45,829 nt of DNA from Takakia lepidozioides (GCA_030704615.1 JAKLZA010000007.1:1-45829); one strand, 5' to 3'. Numbered from the stretch's first letter, positions 1-11,715 are shown. Made by a program: numbers and translations. The notes: generated by a model from the sequence alone, not told the origin.

Positions 1-30
1 AGAGAGGGAGAGAGGGAGAGAGAGAGAGAT
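1..30. repeat. (GA)n microsatellite
   Basis: Purine-only GA/GGGA simple repeat at the left edge of the window; its true extent is unknown because it runs off the edge. Confidence 0.9.
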
Positions 31-2009
31 GAAGTCACGAAGCGCTTGTAAAAGCGGGATTGTCCCTCTTTGTGGATGTTGGTGCCAATATATGGCCATG
101 TACATATACCAAACATGATACCAATGTAAGAGTATCAACGTGTAAGAGTTTGATATATTAAACTTATATGGAACAAACATCCCAACTTCAACATGATACT
201 TTTGTAAGGATATTGAAACAATATTATTTTTGATAATTCTCAAGATGAACATATCATTTGTTTTCTTTGTCCTAGGCCAGATACTAGTGTTAGGGGACTA
301 CATGATGATGCATGGGAAGCCTTTCATCAATTGTCAGGTTTGATTTTGTCTGTTTCTTTCAGAGCCAACCATGTTTCTTTTGCCAGTGAATCACATGAAG
401 CTGCTGATCTCTCTCCCTCTCTCACTCTCCCTTTCTCGTTGAGGCTGAGGCTGGCTTCACAACTCCACAATTTCCTCAAAGGCACAAGAAAGAGGGGCAA
501 CAAGAATTTTTAGTTTATACTCTTATATGTGTATAAGTATAATTTGAATATATATATATATATATATATATAAAGTTAAAAATTATAGATTACAATTCAA
601 TTGAATTGCTAGTTGACAATTCAATTGCGCACTTTTAGGGGGGTGATCAAGTGAATTGCGATGCGTTTGGAATTCCCTACAGGAGAAGCTAAGCAACCAA
701 TCTGATACAATTTTTGGCGAGGCTGAATGTATGCATGGGGATGGAGGGCGATGCCGTGTATGAGGACACAATGGGAGGACGGCTGGGGATGCGGGAGAGG
801 GCAGGTATCATGTCCTGGCAGTGGGAACATGAGGCGTGGGAGGGCATGCCGTGCGGCAGCGGCCTCGCGGTTTGCGGGCAATGGAGGCGGGGGTGAGCGT
901 GGGGTGACGGGGGGGGGGTCCATGCTGGCTGAACCGGCTCCCTCGCATACAACTCCAGGGCGTAGTGCCGAAATCGGGTGATTCTCATCCAAGGGGCAAG
1001 GAAACTTGCGCCTTCTCTGGGAGTTCACGTGCTAGTGCGCACCTGGCGCATGCGCGTACTATAACTACGTTACCGAGGGGGTTGCCTTGTAGTGCGGGCT
1101 AACACGGAAGCTACGTGCTTCCGTTCACGTACTATAATCGTATAACCTCGGGACGAAGTCGTAGTGCGAATTCGGCGTGTTCCCGTACCTCAGCCAACAT
1201 TCCAAGGCGGACCCAATTGTAGTGATTGGGACACGTGGTTGGTTCAAGGTTATCCTCTTGGCCAAAAAGGGTTTAAGGTGAACCCTTGCTTAAGGTGATG
1301 CCAAAAGCGACATCATGAGCGGTCGTAAGCAATGTTGTTGCAGTAAGGCGATTCAATCCTCGGGGAGGATCGTTCTTTGGCCTTGAAATGGGCCAAGAGG
1401 AGTGCACTGGGATGAGCTCGAGAGGCTCCACCCTTGGCCGGAACTTGGAGGAAGTTGACGGAACTAGCTATTCGAATCATACTTGCTTCGAACAAAATTG
1501 ATCCTGCACTTGCTTCATTTTGAAGAAATATTGCAAGCATGGTTCATCAATTATCTTGTGTCTCCAACAAGATGTAGAAATTATCCATTCTCCTGTTGCC
1601 GTCCTGCACTAAGGGGAGCTTATTGTTGTAGTGCTAAGGAAAGAACCAAGCACTGTAATGAGATGCTATGAGGAAGATAAGGTGAATGCCAGATCATAAA
1701 AAAAAAGTCATGAACCAGGTCGAATGAATGAATGATGACAGGAAACCTTGGAACTAGGAGGGTACTGCAGTTTTCTGCAGGGTTACACATACATCCCACC
1801 TTCCTTGGGAGCTTGGTGCAGGGAAAAGAGACTTTCTAAAGTCCTCGAAACTTCTGAAAGTCCATTTTAGTTTGTTGAGAAACTACAGTCTGACTGTATA
1901 TGGAGTTGTTGGGTTAGTTCATGCAGGACTTTGTTTTCAATACTTATTCTGGAAGGTATATGTGCAGTCCCCATCTGTAATTAACTTGATAATCTGTGGG
2001 CCACCCAGG
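31..2009. other. No recognisable gene
   Basis: No convincing coding exon was seen. The stretch holds a (TA)n microsatellite at about 547-573. At about 1030-1225 there are degenerate repeats built on TAGTGCG and CGTACTATAA, with a small palindrome in which GGAAGC is answered by GCTTCC near 1107-1125. The open frames here are GC-rich shadows with no protein-like character. Confidence 0.5.
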
Positions 2010-2465
2010 CTGTCGACAAAGCCAGGGTGAGCGAAATCCAGCCTGCTGTTCTGTCAATGAGAGGCGCGCATTTGGGTTTGCTGAGCAGGGGCCAGAGAGC
2101 AATCGAAAGGGAGGCCAGCTAGTCCCCGCACTGATTTCCTTGATAGTGCAGCATGTGTCGCTTTCCAAAGACAGGGTGAGCTAAATCCAGCCTGCTTTTC
2201 TGTCAATGAGAGGCGCGCATTTGGGTTTGCTGATCAGGGGCCAGAGACCAATCGAAAGGGAGGCCAGCATAGTCGGCACACTGATTTCCTAGATATGGCA
2301 GCATGTGTCACCTTCCAAAGCCAGGGTGAGCTAAATCCAGCCTGCTCTTTTGTCAATGAGAGGCGCGCATTTGGGTTTGCTGATCAGGGGCCAGAGACCA
2401 ATCGAAAGGGAGGCCAGCATAGTCCCCGCTCTGATTTCCTTGATAGCGCAGCATGTGTCGCTTTC
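2010..2465. repeat. Tandem repeat, 3 x about 150 bp
   Basis: Three adjacent copies of a 149-150 bp unit. The shared word AGGGTGAGC starts at 2024, 2173 and 2323, and each unit continues through TGAGAGGCGCGCATTTGG and CAATCGAAAGGGAGGCCAGC. Copies differ by scattered substitutions, so this is an ageing minisatellite. Short open frames inside it repeat with the unit and are not genes. Confidence 0.9.
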
Positions 2466-2811
2466 GTATGTAAGTACCCCATGTGTACTGTATTACCATC
2501 CTGCAGATGGTAAAACCATAAAATAACCACAACTGATCATCTTGTTGCATAGGTAGAAGCAACAGTCATGCCTATAGCAGCACTTGAGTTGATTTGCAAA
2601 CTGCAAACGAAATGAGCAATTGTTCCCATTTCCTATTTGCTAACAATGTACGCACCAGACAAAGATAGCAATGCAGCAGATGGATATAAAGAGCCCTGCA
2701 GTCACCACTGATGTTGATGAATACTTCACCCACCTGCTTCCACCCAAAGAACCATCAACTACCATTACTTTTAATGCCTACATACAGCCCACAATCCAGA
2801 CACCACAAACT
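2466..2811. other. No recognisable gene
   Basis: Unique AT-rich sequence between the tandem repeat and the first LINE fragment; nothing identifiable. Confidence 0.5.
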
Positions 2812-3265
2812 AAGAGAATGTACTCATGAGATGTTGATTGCCATACCCTTGTGGCAATTGACGCCAGCCCAGTTTAAGCAGAACAAGAGGGAACCTTTGT
2901 GAGGGGCCCACTCGGACTTACCCTGATATAAACAAATTAGTTTGGGCTTTCCAGATTTCTTCTAGAAACCCCTTCACACGAGCATTGATCTGCTGTGAGT
3001 GAGCTGCCCAAGACCCCAACAGGGCCAGGGCTTTAGTCTTGAGATTCTGAGCGGTGCTGAACAGAGGTGCAGGGAACATGTTCTTGATGGTCCTGAAGAG
3101 GATTGCTCTCTGATGAGAATACCTCGGACATTGTATCAGGAAATGGATGTCTTCAGGCTGCCTGCACCTCGGGCATTGACAATCTCCCTCTCCTCTCTGC
3201 ATGTGTTTGTTGTTCAAAGGTGGATTCCCTGCCCCGAGTTAAATTTGAGTCTAGTGCCAAGGAAG
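2812..3265 (-). pseudogene. LINE 3' fragment, divergent subfamily
   Basis: A 5'-truncated non-LTR retrotransposon tail. The minus frame at 3217-2918 encodes a zinc-knuckle stretch (CQCPRCRQPEDIHFLIQCP) and a tail ending near EEIWKAQTNL, related to but clearly diverged from the C-terminus of the larger LINE next to it. It ends at the same type of 3' terminus as its neighbours (sense CTCATGAGTACATT). It represents an earlier insertion of a related subfamily into which later copies landed. Confidence 0.75.
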
Positions 3266-3553
3266 AGAATATACTCATAAGACGTTGTTTGCCCCCGCGC
3301 CCAGTTTGAGCGGAATCCAGAGGGACAGAACCTACCTCTGTCAGGGGCTGACGTTGGTAGTAAGACTTACCTTCATATGAAGAATTAATCCAGGTTTTCC
3401 AGATATCCTCTAGAAATCCCTTCACACAAGCATCAATCTGCTGTGTGTGATTTGCCCAAAAACTAGGCCTCAGGAGGGCCTGGGCTTTTGGCTCAGCCTC
3501 GAGACTTTCAAAGTTGGTAAACAGGGGTACAGGCACAATTCCCTTGATAGAGT
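3266..3553 (-). pseudogene. LINE 3' fragment, same subfamily as main copy
   Basis: Short 5'-truncated copy of the last 90 or so codons and 3' tail of the neighbouring LINE (minus frame; GIVPVPLFTNFESLEAEPK and KGFLEDIWKTWINSSYEGK are recognisable). It begins where the main copy's tail ends, so two LINE tails lie head to tail. It carries no catalytic domain. Confidence 0.8.
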
Positions 3554-3773
3554 TGAAGATTGTACTCATAAGACGTTGTTTGCCGTAGCCTTGTGGCCAT
3601 TGACCCCGCGCCCAGTTTGAGCGGGAACAAAAGGGACAGAACCTACCTCTGTCAGGGGCTGACGTTGGTAGTAAGACTTACCTCCATATAAAGAATTAAT
3701 CCGGGTTTTCCAGATATCCTCTAGAAATCCCTTCACACAAGCATCAATCTGCTGTGTGTGATTTGCCCAAAAA

Positions 3774-4754
3774 CTAGGCCTCAGGAGGGCCTTTTGGCTC
3801 AGCCTCGAGACTTTCAAAGTTGGTAAACAGGGGTACAGGCACAATTCCCTTAATAGATTTGAAGAGAGCGTCTCTTTGGTGAGAGAACCCCGGACAGTGT
3901 ATCAGAAAATGAATACTGTCTTCAGATTGCCCACACAACGGGCAATTGCACTCTCCCTTTCCTCTCTGCTTCTGTTTGCTGTTCAAAGGTAGGCTTCCTG
4001 CCCTGAGTTTAAATTTCAGTCTAGTGCCGAGAGTGGGTAGACCCTTGAGGTCATCCAAGATGTCCTCCCCCATGTCACAGACTGGAAACAAGTTCAGGGA
4101 AGTTTTCTGCCTAACTTCATTTTCATCAGACAATCTCATGGCAACAGACATGGCTGAGGACACTACAGCCTCTAGGTCAGATTTATCCAGCAGGGTCAAG
4201 ACTTGCGGATCCAGGTCCAGGTCCTTGAGGATCTCTTCTACTCTCTTCTGCCAGGACTTAGCCTGTTTGACAGGGCGGTCCTGTTTCCAAGATATAGAGT
4301 CGATTAATTTAGGATATCTGGTGTTGGGCATATGTTGCAGCTGACCCCACCATCTGACCTTGAATTCATCTCGTCGGGAGCTTAAGGACGGAATGCCAAA
4401 CTCACCCCGAACAGCCACATTGGCTGTTTTGGAGCATGCTGACATACACTCCTTAAGCACCCCCACTTGAATGGATTCTAGAGACTTAGCCTGGTTGGAG
4501 TTATCAACCCATATAGCAGATCCGTACTCCAAGGCAGGTCTAATAACGCGACAAAGCATGGTTTTCTTAACCTCAGAGTTGACCCCTCTGCAGTGGAAAA
4601 ATTTAGTGAGCCCCAGAGCTTTGCCCTTGCCAGTTTGAACGACTTTCCGGATATGTGCATCCCCAATTACAATTGGAGGAAATTCAACGCCCAGGTAAGT
4701 GTAGGAAGGGAGGACCGGGATCTCTTGGCTACCCCACTGCCACTTTAAGATCAC
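3774..4754 (-). pseudogene. LINE ORF2 C-terminal part after frameshift
   Basis: About 326 codons continuing the reverse transcriptase thumb (SYTYLGVEFP) and the C-terminal domain, overlapping the end of the previous frame by 26 bases. A single-base indel near 4750 separates them. Near its end lies a zinc knuckle (CPLCGQSEDSIHFLIHC) of the kind found at LINE C-termini, which binds element RNA or target DNA. The same segment is what survives in the truncated copies at 3266-3553 and 14005-14560. Confidence 0.85.
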
Positions 4755-7230
4755 TTCCTCCCTCTCCTCTGTCGTTGAATGCTACCACTGCACATTTGCT
4801 GACATTAGCCTCTAGCCCCCAAAGATCAAAGTATCTCTTCGCGCAATCAATCAACTCCTGGAGATTGGTTGGAGTCTCCCCTATGCCTGCGAAGTCATCC
4901 GCAAACATAAGGGCTGGTATGGTGGTATCACCCACCCTTAACCCAAATCCCTCACTTTCCACATCCTCGAGGAGTTGATTGATAAAAACATTGAAGAGCA
5001 GAGGGGAGAGAGTACATCCTTGAGCTACACCTTGGTCTATGTCAAAGAAGTTGGACTTCTGTCCGTTAACAGTGACACAGCTTTTGGAGTGAGCATACAA
5101 GTTGTGGACAACTCTCCACATCTTTCCCTTGATCCCACAAGACCAGAGGCGGAACCATAGGCCATCTCTCCACACTGTGTCATAAGCCTTTTTGACATCC
5201 AGGAAAAAAACATAAGTGGGTTTCCCTTCTTTTTTCCTTCCCTGGATAATCTGGCTTAGAGTGAAGATATGATCCACACAGCCCCTGTTTCGCCAAAAGC
5301 CAGCTTGGCCTTCGTGGAAACAACCTCTAGTCTCCAGATCAACCTCGAGACGAGTACTTATAACTCTGCAGAATGTCTTGCCAACAGCATTGAGGAGCGT
5401 GATGCCACAGTAGTTCCCCGGTTCTTCACTGTCACCCTTCTTGTATAGATTGACAATGACCCCCTGTCGCCAGTGAAAGGGGATCATTTCAGTCTTCCAG
5501 ATAAGGTTAAAGAGGAGAACTAGGGCCTCTATCATGGGATTGCCACCGTGCTTGATAAGCTCGTTGACAATACCATCAGGTCCACCAGCTTTATATCCAT
5601 TTAAATGTTCAATTGCTTCCACAATCTCAGAAGAACTAATGGGAGCGTTATAAGCCATTGAAATATACTCCAGTTCATCAGGGCTGTTGTGAATCATAGG
5701 AACAGTTTTTCCAACTGTGTCCCTCCATTCAGCAGAAGACCCCTCACTGTTAGACCTAGAAGTTCTGCCAAGGATACTGTAGTGATTTTCAAAGGTTTTG
5801 ACAATGTCAACCGATGAAGTCACCACTGCACCTTTAGTAGTCTTCAGCGCTTGTACTTGCTGACCGTTTTTAGGCTTGTACAAACGTTGAAGGGCCAACC
5901 AGAATTTCTTGTCATTACCACCATGGTGGTTTGAGTTTATTTCACTGTATAACTTGTCCCAGTATAATTTCTTCTGAGACCTAACAAGCTGATTGATATC
6001 TTTAGGGAGCTGGTAGTACCTCGCCCACAATTCTCTGTTGGTTTTCAAATTGCAGCACTCTTTATAAAGGGCTCGTCTCTCAGCTATCTTGAGTTTGATC
6101 TCATCGGTCCACCAATTAACAGCTCTACCGCAGACAATTAGTTTCCTCCCAATGATCTTGTCAGCCACGGAGGAAACGAAACTTTCCCAAGAGTCCACTG
6201 CTCTTTCAACTTCATTTCTTGCGTTGTCAGAGCGAGACTGAAGTTCTTGGAGCGATTGGACAAAATGAGGGAGAGCCTCTTGCAAGGCCTGGACGTACTC
6301 AGCCTTGACCTCCTCATTATGGAATTTTTCTATGCGCCACTTCCGAATCGAACGTTTCACAGATCTCTTGGTGTTGGGAAAACACCTTTTGATCTCAGTC
6401 CAAACCAGGAAGTGGTCAGAGGTACCAATATCAGTTCTGTCGATCAACACATTGGCACACTGGGGAAACAAATTTTTGTCCATTATGATATAGTCCACAA
6501 TGGAACGTTCCCCAGTTTGGGATTTCTCACGAGTCCACTGCACTTGGTCAACTCTTGGCCTGTTATTCAAGGTCAAAAGCTGAAGCTCTTCCAGACAGTT
6601 AATTAACCGTCTGCCATTAGAATTCAGCTCGTCCTCACCAAAAGGCCCAATGATATCGTCCTGATGGAGCCCTTTGCCCACCCGGGCATTGAAGTCACCC
6701 AATAGCACTACCTGACCTTTGGCAAGGAACGAAGCACAGTCCAGCTTTACATCTTCGAAGGCTTTGTCGGCGTCAGCACTAAGGGTCCCCTCTGTGGGCA
6801 TGTAAACACAACCCACAAAGAGGTCCTTCGTACTCATGCCGCCCTTCAGATTCAGTTTTAGCCAGATACTATGCTCGTACCTCAAACCCTTGTTGATAAT
6901 TTCACAATTATCAAACAAGAAATCACAGACAAAGAATCCAACCCCTTTTTGACCGCGTTTGGCAGAGGCTGCCTTGAGAGTACACATCCTACCTGCCCAT
7001 TTATAACCATTGACATCTCCAACCAGTTTATCTGACGTTTCCCATGTTTCTTGCCCAGCACAGATATGAATATCATTAGTCCGAAGGACTTGTCCCACTT
7101 CGAGTTGTTTCCTTTGGTTAGTAAGCCCTGAGAAGTTGAAAGTGGCCAGCCGCAAGCCAGCCCTTTGCATGTGAATTGTTTGTCGTCTAGGTAGCTTGTG
7201 ATTGCTCCTGGATGGCGAACCGTTCTGCAA
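4729..7230 (-). pseudogene. LINE ORF2: APE endonuclease + reverse transcriptase
   Basis: About 833 codons. The N-terminal third is an apurinic-like endonuclease that would nick target DNA: RLATFNFSGL, QETWE, LLGDFNARVG and TSDHFLVW are the expected N/E/D/SDH catalytic regions. The middle and C-terminal part is a reverse transcriptase with KAGGPDGIVNELIK, GNYCGITLLNAVGK, FFLDVKKAYDTVW (motif A), GVAQGCTLSPLLFNVF (motif B) and ALMFADDFAG (motif C, FADD). The frame closes at 4729 because of a shift; the missing C-terminus continues in another frame. Upstream the frame is open to the TGA at 7264, so ORF1 and ORF2 were probably one polypeptide. The start at 7230 is only the first available Met after that stop. 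Confidence 0.9.
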
Positions 7231-7263
7231 AGGGGGGACAGTTACCCCATGTGTAGATTTTGC

Positions 7264-7690
7264 TCATCTTGTGTAGACTTTGAGAATTGGTAAACCATTC
7301 AGGGTACCAAATCCTTCAGTTACACGACGCTCAGGCTCCGCACACTTAGGGGCATATTGTCCGTCAGACTGCTTGGGGACAATTACCCCGTGTATAGATT
7401 TTGCTCGTCTTGTGTAGACTTTGAGGATTGGTAAACCATTTAGAGTACCAAATCCTTCAGTTACACGACGTTCAGGCTCTGCACACTTAGGGACAGATTG
7501 TCCATCTGACGGCTTGGGGACAATTACCCCGTGTATAGAATTTGTTCGTCTTGTGTAAACCTTGAGGATTGGTAAACCATTCAGAGTACCAAATCCTTCA
7601 GATTCAGGACGTTCAGGTTCTGTACACTTAGGGGCATCTTGTCCTTCTGGCTGTTTGGATTCAACCTCATCCAGAGCATCGAACCGATTA
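7264..7690 (-). repeat. 141-bp (47-residue) tandem repeats in LINE ORF1
   Basis: Three in-phase copies exactly 141 bp apart (shared word GTACCAAATCCTTCA at 7304, 7445 and 7586), each coding for GFGTLNGLPILKVYTR followed by an IHGVIVPK stretch. A partial fourth copy continues across the TGA into the start of the ORF2 frame. The length is a multiple of three, so copy-number change would not shift the frame. Confidence 0.9.
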
Positions 7691-8003
7691 GAAACTCTCA
7701 AGTTGAAGTCCTTGCCCTTGGTTGTCTTCCTAGAGCGCCCATTGAATCACCAATGTCTAAGATCGCTCTCCAGCCAGTCAAGGGACGAACTTCTTTGAGA
7801 TTGAATTGATGTGGGACTCTATTAGAAGCACTTTTGGACATTGCAACCTTCAACGTACCCCTGTTATCAAGTCTCGAGATGGAACCATTAGCCAAGAAAT
7901 CCAAGCCTAAGCTAGAGCATGTAGTTTTAAAGGACACATCGTCCATCCTGGGATTCACCCCAAAAACTACACATGAAGCCCTAGATTTGGCATAAGTAAC
8001 CAA
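7264..8003 (-). pseudogene. LINE ORF1-like region, broken
   Basis: Two minus frames cover this part: 8003-7698 and 7701-7264. The downstream frame is open slightly upstream of its first Met and gives a basic run (RSRKTTKGKDF) before NRFDALDEV, so a frameshift near 7720 broke one longer frame. The second half consists of three 47-residue repeats. It ends at a TGA at 7264 lying where the other repeats have CGA, in the same frame as ORF2, so the stop looks like a C-to-T change that split a single ORF. No RRM or CCHC motif is visible; assignment rests on position. Confidence 0.65.
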
Positions 8004-8439
8004 TTCCCAGGAATCACCCTGGGGAGTGTTGATGTTGATAGGAGCTAAAATATTGATTGATCTCGCAGGCTATAAGTTTAAGCACAGGAACCAACCCGAG
8101 CCCCCAAGTGCCGAGTATGCTATACAGAGCATACGACTGCCCAAATTGGGCGGAGGGGCTGCCCCCAAGCGGTAGGGGTCCGCTTGTTACCATTCAGAGA
8201 TCACACTCCAGGGAGTTGCAGGGAATGGCCCGTGTAGGCATATTCTAAAGAGGGAAAGGCCCCAAGCTTTCCAACTAAATCCAATGCACTACCTTACCTG
8301 GAGCAAAGCGCTTCAGGTCGAAACAAACAAGGACACGAGGTCACAAGGCCGGCATTTAGTCACAGAGACATTAATGTACTCCCGTATCAAGTCCACCCAA
8401 TGGCAATAGGCTTCCTAGAGGACAGGGAGAGTCTGCCAA

Positions 8440-8520
8440 GAAGAGAATGTACTCACAAGACTTTGCTTGCCGTAACCTGGTGGGACCCTACTAGAACAGG
8501 TTGAGATAGGAGGAGAAAGA
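8440..8520 (-). pseudogene. LINE 3' tail fragment
   Basis: A short stretch (AGAATGTACTCACAAGACTT, then GCTTGCCGTAACC) matches the 3' terminus of the LINE copies at 3270 and 3560. It is a heavily truncated insertion near the last visible exon of the ORAI-like gene. Confidence 0.5.
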
Positions 8521-8737
8521 GGCATGCATCATCACAAACACTGGTTAAAAGCAAGTAAAAAAAAGAACATTTTCAATGCCAGTGGTACTGTTTTTCAGCA
8601 GGTGCAGCCCTGGGATTCCCAGAAATCATCCATCACACTACAAGTTATGGGCTCAGAAAAACTTTCACTGCAGAATTCCAATTTAATGTCGCTGGTATGA
8701 ATCGCTTAAAAGAGAGGGGAGGGAAAAAGTCACATAC

Positions 8738-11715
8738 CCAATAACAATGAGGCTAGCAACAAAAGCGGAAGTACCTGCAAGGCAAGACACAACACGACAT
8801 GCTTATGTCATTGTCGTTAATGTTAATGTTAAGTCCGTTCATTTCCTTCTGCCCAATAAAGGAACAAGCATATGACAGTCTGAAACTCATCTACACTTTG
8901 TAAGATTCATTGAAAAGTATTGAGTATCTCAACTTCAACAAGCAAACTCAGATTTAGTCATACAAACGGATATATCAGGGAGGGGAAAGAAGGAGAAGGA
9001 GAAAGAATCAGTATTCGCTAATGAAGATTACGTCCTATCTGCACCTTACTAGTTTAAAATAGAGCCCTCACCAAATGAGAAGCAAAGGAAAGCTCGCTGC
9101 CAGCTGGATTCACATCTGCCAATGGACCCATGTCATGCCAGGAATACGCAAGTATTGAAGTCTCATAACATGTACATCAAATTGCCACAATCAAGGTTGA
9201 CAAGTACAAAGACACAATAACTATTTTTCGATGGTTATATTGTCAAACACCTAAAATCCTAGAAGTGATTAGCGATGACCATGTTGAGAAACATTTCCAC
9301 TTTTTAACTCTTCCACAAGGCCCAATATTATCACAAACCTAAACTCCCAGAAGGCCTCCAATGTACGCTTGGGGAAAGGGGGCCGATGGCCAAGCTCATA
9401 ATTGTGACAAAAGTTGCGACATTCGAACATGAATTCCTCTTCTGCATCCTCATTCACATATAGCTTGCCTACCTTCAATATGGTCCCAAGTATGAGTGTG
9501 CATGTGACCATTGATATTATCATCAAGCCTTCCTGCACACCGGGAGAGGTTAGATTCAAGGATAACATTAATGAGTTAGTTGCCTACCATCAGAAATTTC
9601 CTCTCATAGCCTTGTAGCCATAGATGCTGTGCCCAGTTTGAACAAAGCAAGAGGGGGCATGAGAGAGAGGGCCAGGGCCAGCATTTCTTGGCTTGTAAAG
9701 GTTGCAATTGAGGTTTAAGTTGCCCTTTCCTTGCCAGCCAACAAAGAAAAATGAGAGGAAGGTCGGGCTTACCACAAGAGCAGTGAGAACACCATATATA
9801 CCAATCAATACCTGTCACAAAAAGCTTTAGTCAACGCTGTGGAATTTCTGTTTCCTCCTCCCAAAAATAAAAACATGTCATGGCCATCACATGTTTTAAT
9901 TTTTTACATTTCTCAGGGATGAAATGCAGTACATGCCTAACCGAGCATCCGTCCCTATATGACAACAGGGGAGAAAGAATAAGGTAGTCGTACTAACCAA
10001 ACCTTGGAGAAATTATCCATAAGAGTGAACTGCGTCAATGTGACAACTGCAAAGCCGGCAAAAATAGCTGCCAGATTGGAGATGGCCTTCAATTGTTCTG
10101 ACTTCTCCTCAACATCTCTACGGTTCCTCTCGACAAATCTGCATTGGCACAGGTTAATTACTCCCATAGAAAATGAATTAGTGACCCTTCCTGTGTGGTT
10201 GCTCGAGTCATTTGAAAAGACAAAGGTTCGAATCCAAGGAGGGTAATCACCCTCGTCTTATTTTAGAGAAAACAATTATGGTGGAGAGGTGATAAGGAGT
10301 GAACTAGCGAAACAGAAACTATACTTGCACCACAATGCTCGAGTCTTTTGACCAAGAACCCTTTGCAGATCTTGGGTTGAACATAATGGAAGAGAACACG
10401 GGGTTCAGGACAAGAAGAAAGTGAAATGGGAGTGAAAATTGGGCTTGCACCAGCAGTGGGCAAGAGCGATAGTAAGATGAACATCAACACTAAATCTTGC
10501 AAAGGCAGCAGGGAGACTTGCAATGAGTATGATGATTTCAGCGAGAGGTGGCAAAGATGCTTGCCTAAGCCAAATAGATCGCGCGTTTTCCAAGTTGCGT
10601 TGCTCCATATCCTCATCCCTCCACCTGATTTGAACATTGACAATAACAAGGCCTAATTCAAAGCAATCGTAGGGACTTGGAAGACCAAAACAACAGGACC
10701 AGAGTCCTACCATGTTATTCCATGCTAATGTCACAAGTAAAGTAGGTTATCAATGTCTTGTAGAAGCACCCGATCCTAAAAAAGAGGGGAAAATAACAGA
10801 AATTGCATTGCTTTGTTATTTAAAGGTACAATAGGCTGCTGTAGGAGAGAGCCCCAGTCAAAGCTCCAAAGGCTCTCAATGGTTTGTCTCTCACCAATAT
10901 TAGGTAGATACACAAAATGATTTGCATTGCCTCTCATTTTGATTTGCTTAACCACAGTTTAGATGACTGACAAAGTGGACTTCGATAGAGTCTGTGCATT
11001 CTTTTCAGCTCAAAGCTCCACATGCAACCACCAACTTCGCGTCTGTTTTGAATGTAATGGGGCCAGATGAAGTCCTTGCCGCTTCTTTGTTGGAAAGCTC
11101 TACTGCTGTGCAAACTGATGAGGGGTTAGACCTACACAGGCATGATATCTAGTTTGCGTTGTTCTTATATGTGTTGCAAGTTTCACCGCATTTCACCATG
11201 TCCCGGGAATCAGAGCTGTGGCTTTATGAGCTCCAGCTATTTCTCAAGGTCTGTTTTTCGTAAATAATTACCGTAACTCAAAACACGCTTGTATGAAGTC
11301 TTGTGTATGAACAAAGTGCCTTCTGAACTGTATCAATAGGGCCGCTTCTTCTGGTGGTTGCAATCATAAACAGACTGGTCCCATTACGACATGGAGAGCT
11401 AATTACTCTCTCTTAACCTCTCGTATCCACACAAGCACACACTCGTCAAAGAAACTTATTCATAACCTTCCCCAAGCTCTTCGTTGCACACTCCCAACAT
11501 CTTCCAGGTATACAGACAGGCTATCACCTTAATTTTCTCTCCCGAAACTCGTCGTCCTCAAACATGTGAGCACGCTGTGTGTTCATGAAGGTTACATTTT
11601 CGGCGCGGCAGCTTTGGGCGTACTTGTGCCATGTTGTTTCCTCTTCTCGCCACGCCTGGCTCATGCTGCTGTCCCATGCTGTCAATGTCGCTTGCGCTGT
11701 TGCCACTAAGTCCAT
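8738..11715 (-). CDS. ORAI-like calcium channel gene, multi-exon, C-terminus not found
   Basis: Seven exons join in phase on the minus strand: 11715-11528, 10624-10565, 10138-10003, 9811-9773, 9532-9339, 9115-9072 and 8774-8738. ORAI proteins are four-pass plasma-membrane subunits of store-operated Ca2+ channels. The joined product has a cytosolic N-terminus (start ATG just after an in-frame TAG), then TM1 (KAISNLAAIFAGFAVVTL), which matches the ORAI pore helix pattern SALLSGFAMVAM. TM2 is VLIGIYGVLTALV continuing into EGLMIISMVTCTLILG. A loop with RTLEAFWEFRCESSW follows, then TM3 (FLCFSFGTSAFVASLIVIG). The residue aligned with the pore glutamate is Q. One intron (after exon 2) needs a GC donor. 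TM4 was not located; a frame after 8668 reads about 24 codons to a stop without a membrane segment. It may be intact with an unseen exon, or truncated near the LINE. The ORAI call is inference from pattern, not a search. Confidence 0.6.
10175..10290 (+). mobile_element. Possible tRNA-derived SINE in an intron
   Basis: Within an intron of the ORAI-like gene, GGTTCGAATCC (10229-10239) is a perfect pol III B-box/T-loop word, and TGTGGTTGCTCGAG about 35 bases upstream resembles an A box. No clean cloverleaf can be drawn, so this is not a functional tRNA. A single copy with no visible poly(A) tail or target duplication leaves the call weak. Confidence 0.25.

Larger units (their letters stand above)
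3556..8065 (-). mobile_element. APE-type non-LTR retrotransposon (LINE), nearly full length
   Basis: Minus-strand element with an ORF1-like region (8003-7264), an endonuclease/reverse-transcriptase region (7230-4729), a C-terminal zinc-knuckle region (4754-3774) and a short 3' UTR ending near 3560 with a CGTCTTATGAGTAC-type terminus rather than a long poly(A). It carries a frameshift near 7720, a TGA at 7264 and a frameshift near 4750, so it is inactive as it stands. It lies close to the 3' side of the ORAI-like gene. The clade cannot be settled by eye; no RNase H domain is visible. Confidence 0.85.

Noticed and set aside
583-1028. Overlapping proline/histidine-rich frames on both strands
   Set aside because: They are GC-rich shadow frames in low-complexity DNA without start context, splice signals or domains.
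1830-1866. Second heat-shock-like cluster (GAAACTTCTGAAAG)
   Set aside because: The third unit is off by one base from the required spacing and no gene is nearby.
10200-10240. Possible tRNA gene (GGTTCGAATCC)
   Set aside because: No acceptor stem or anticodon arm can be folded; kept only as a weak SINE candidate.
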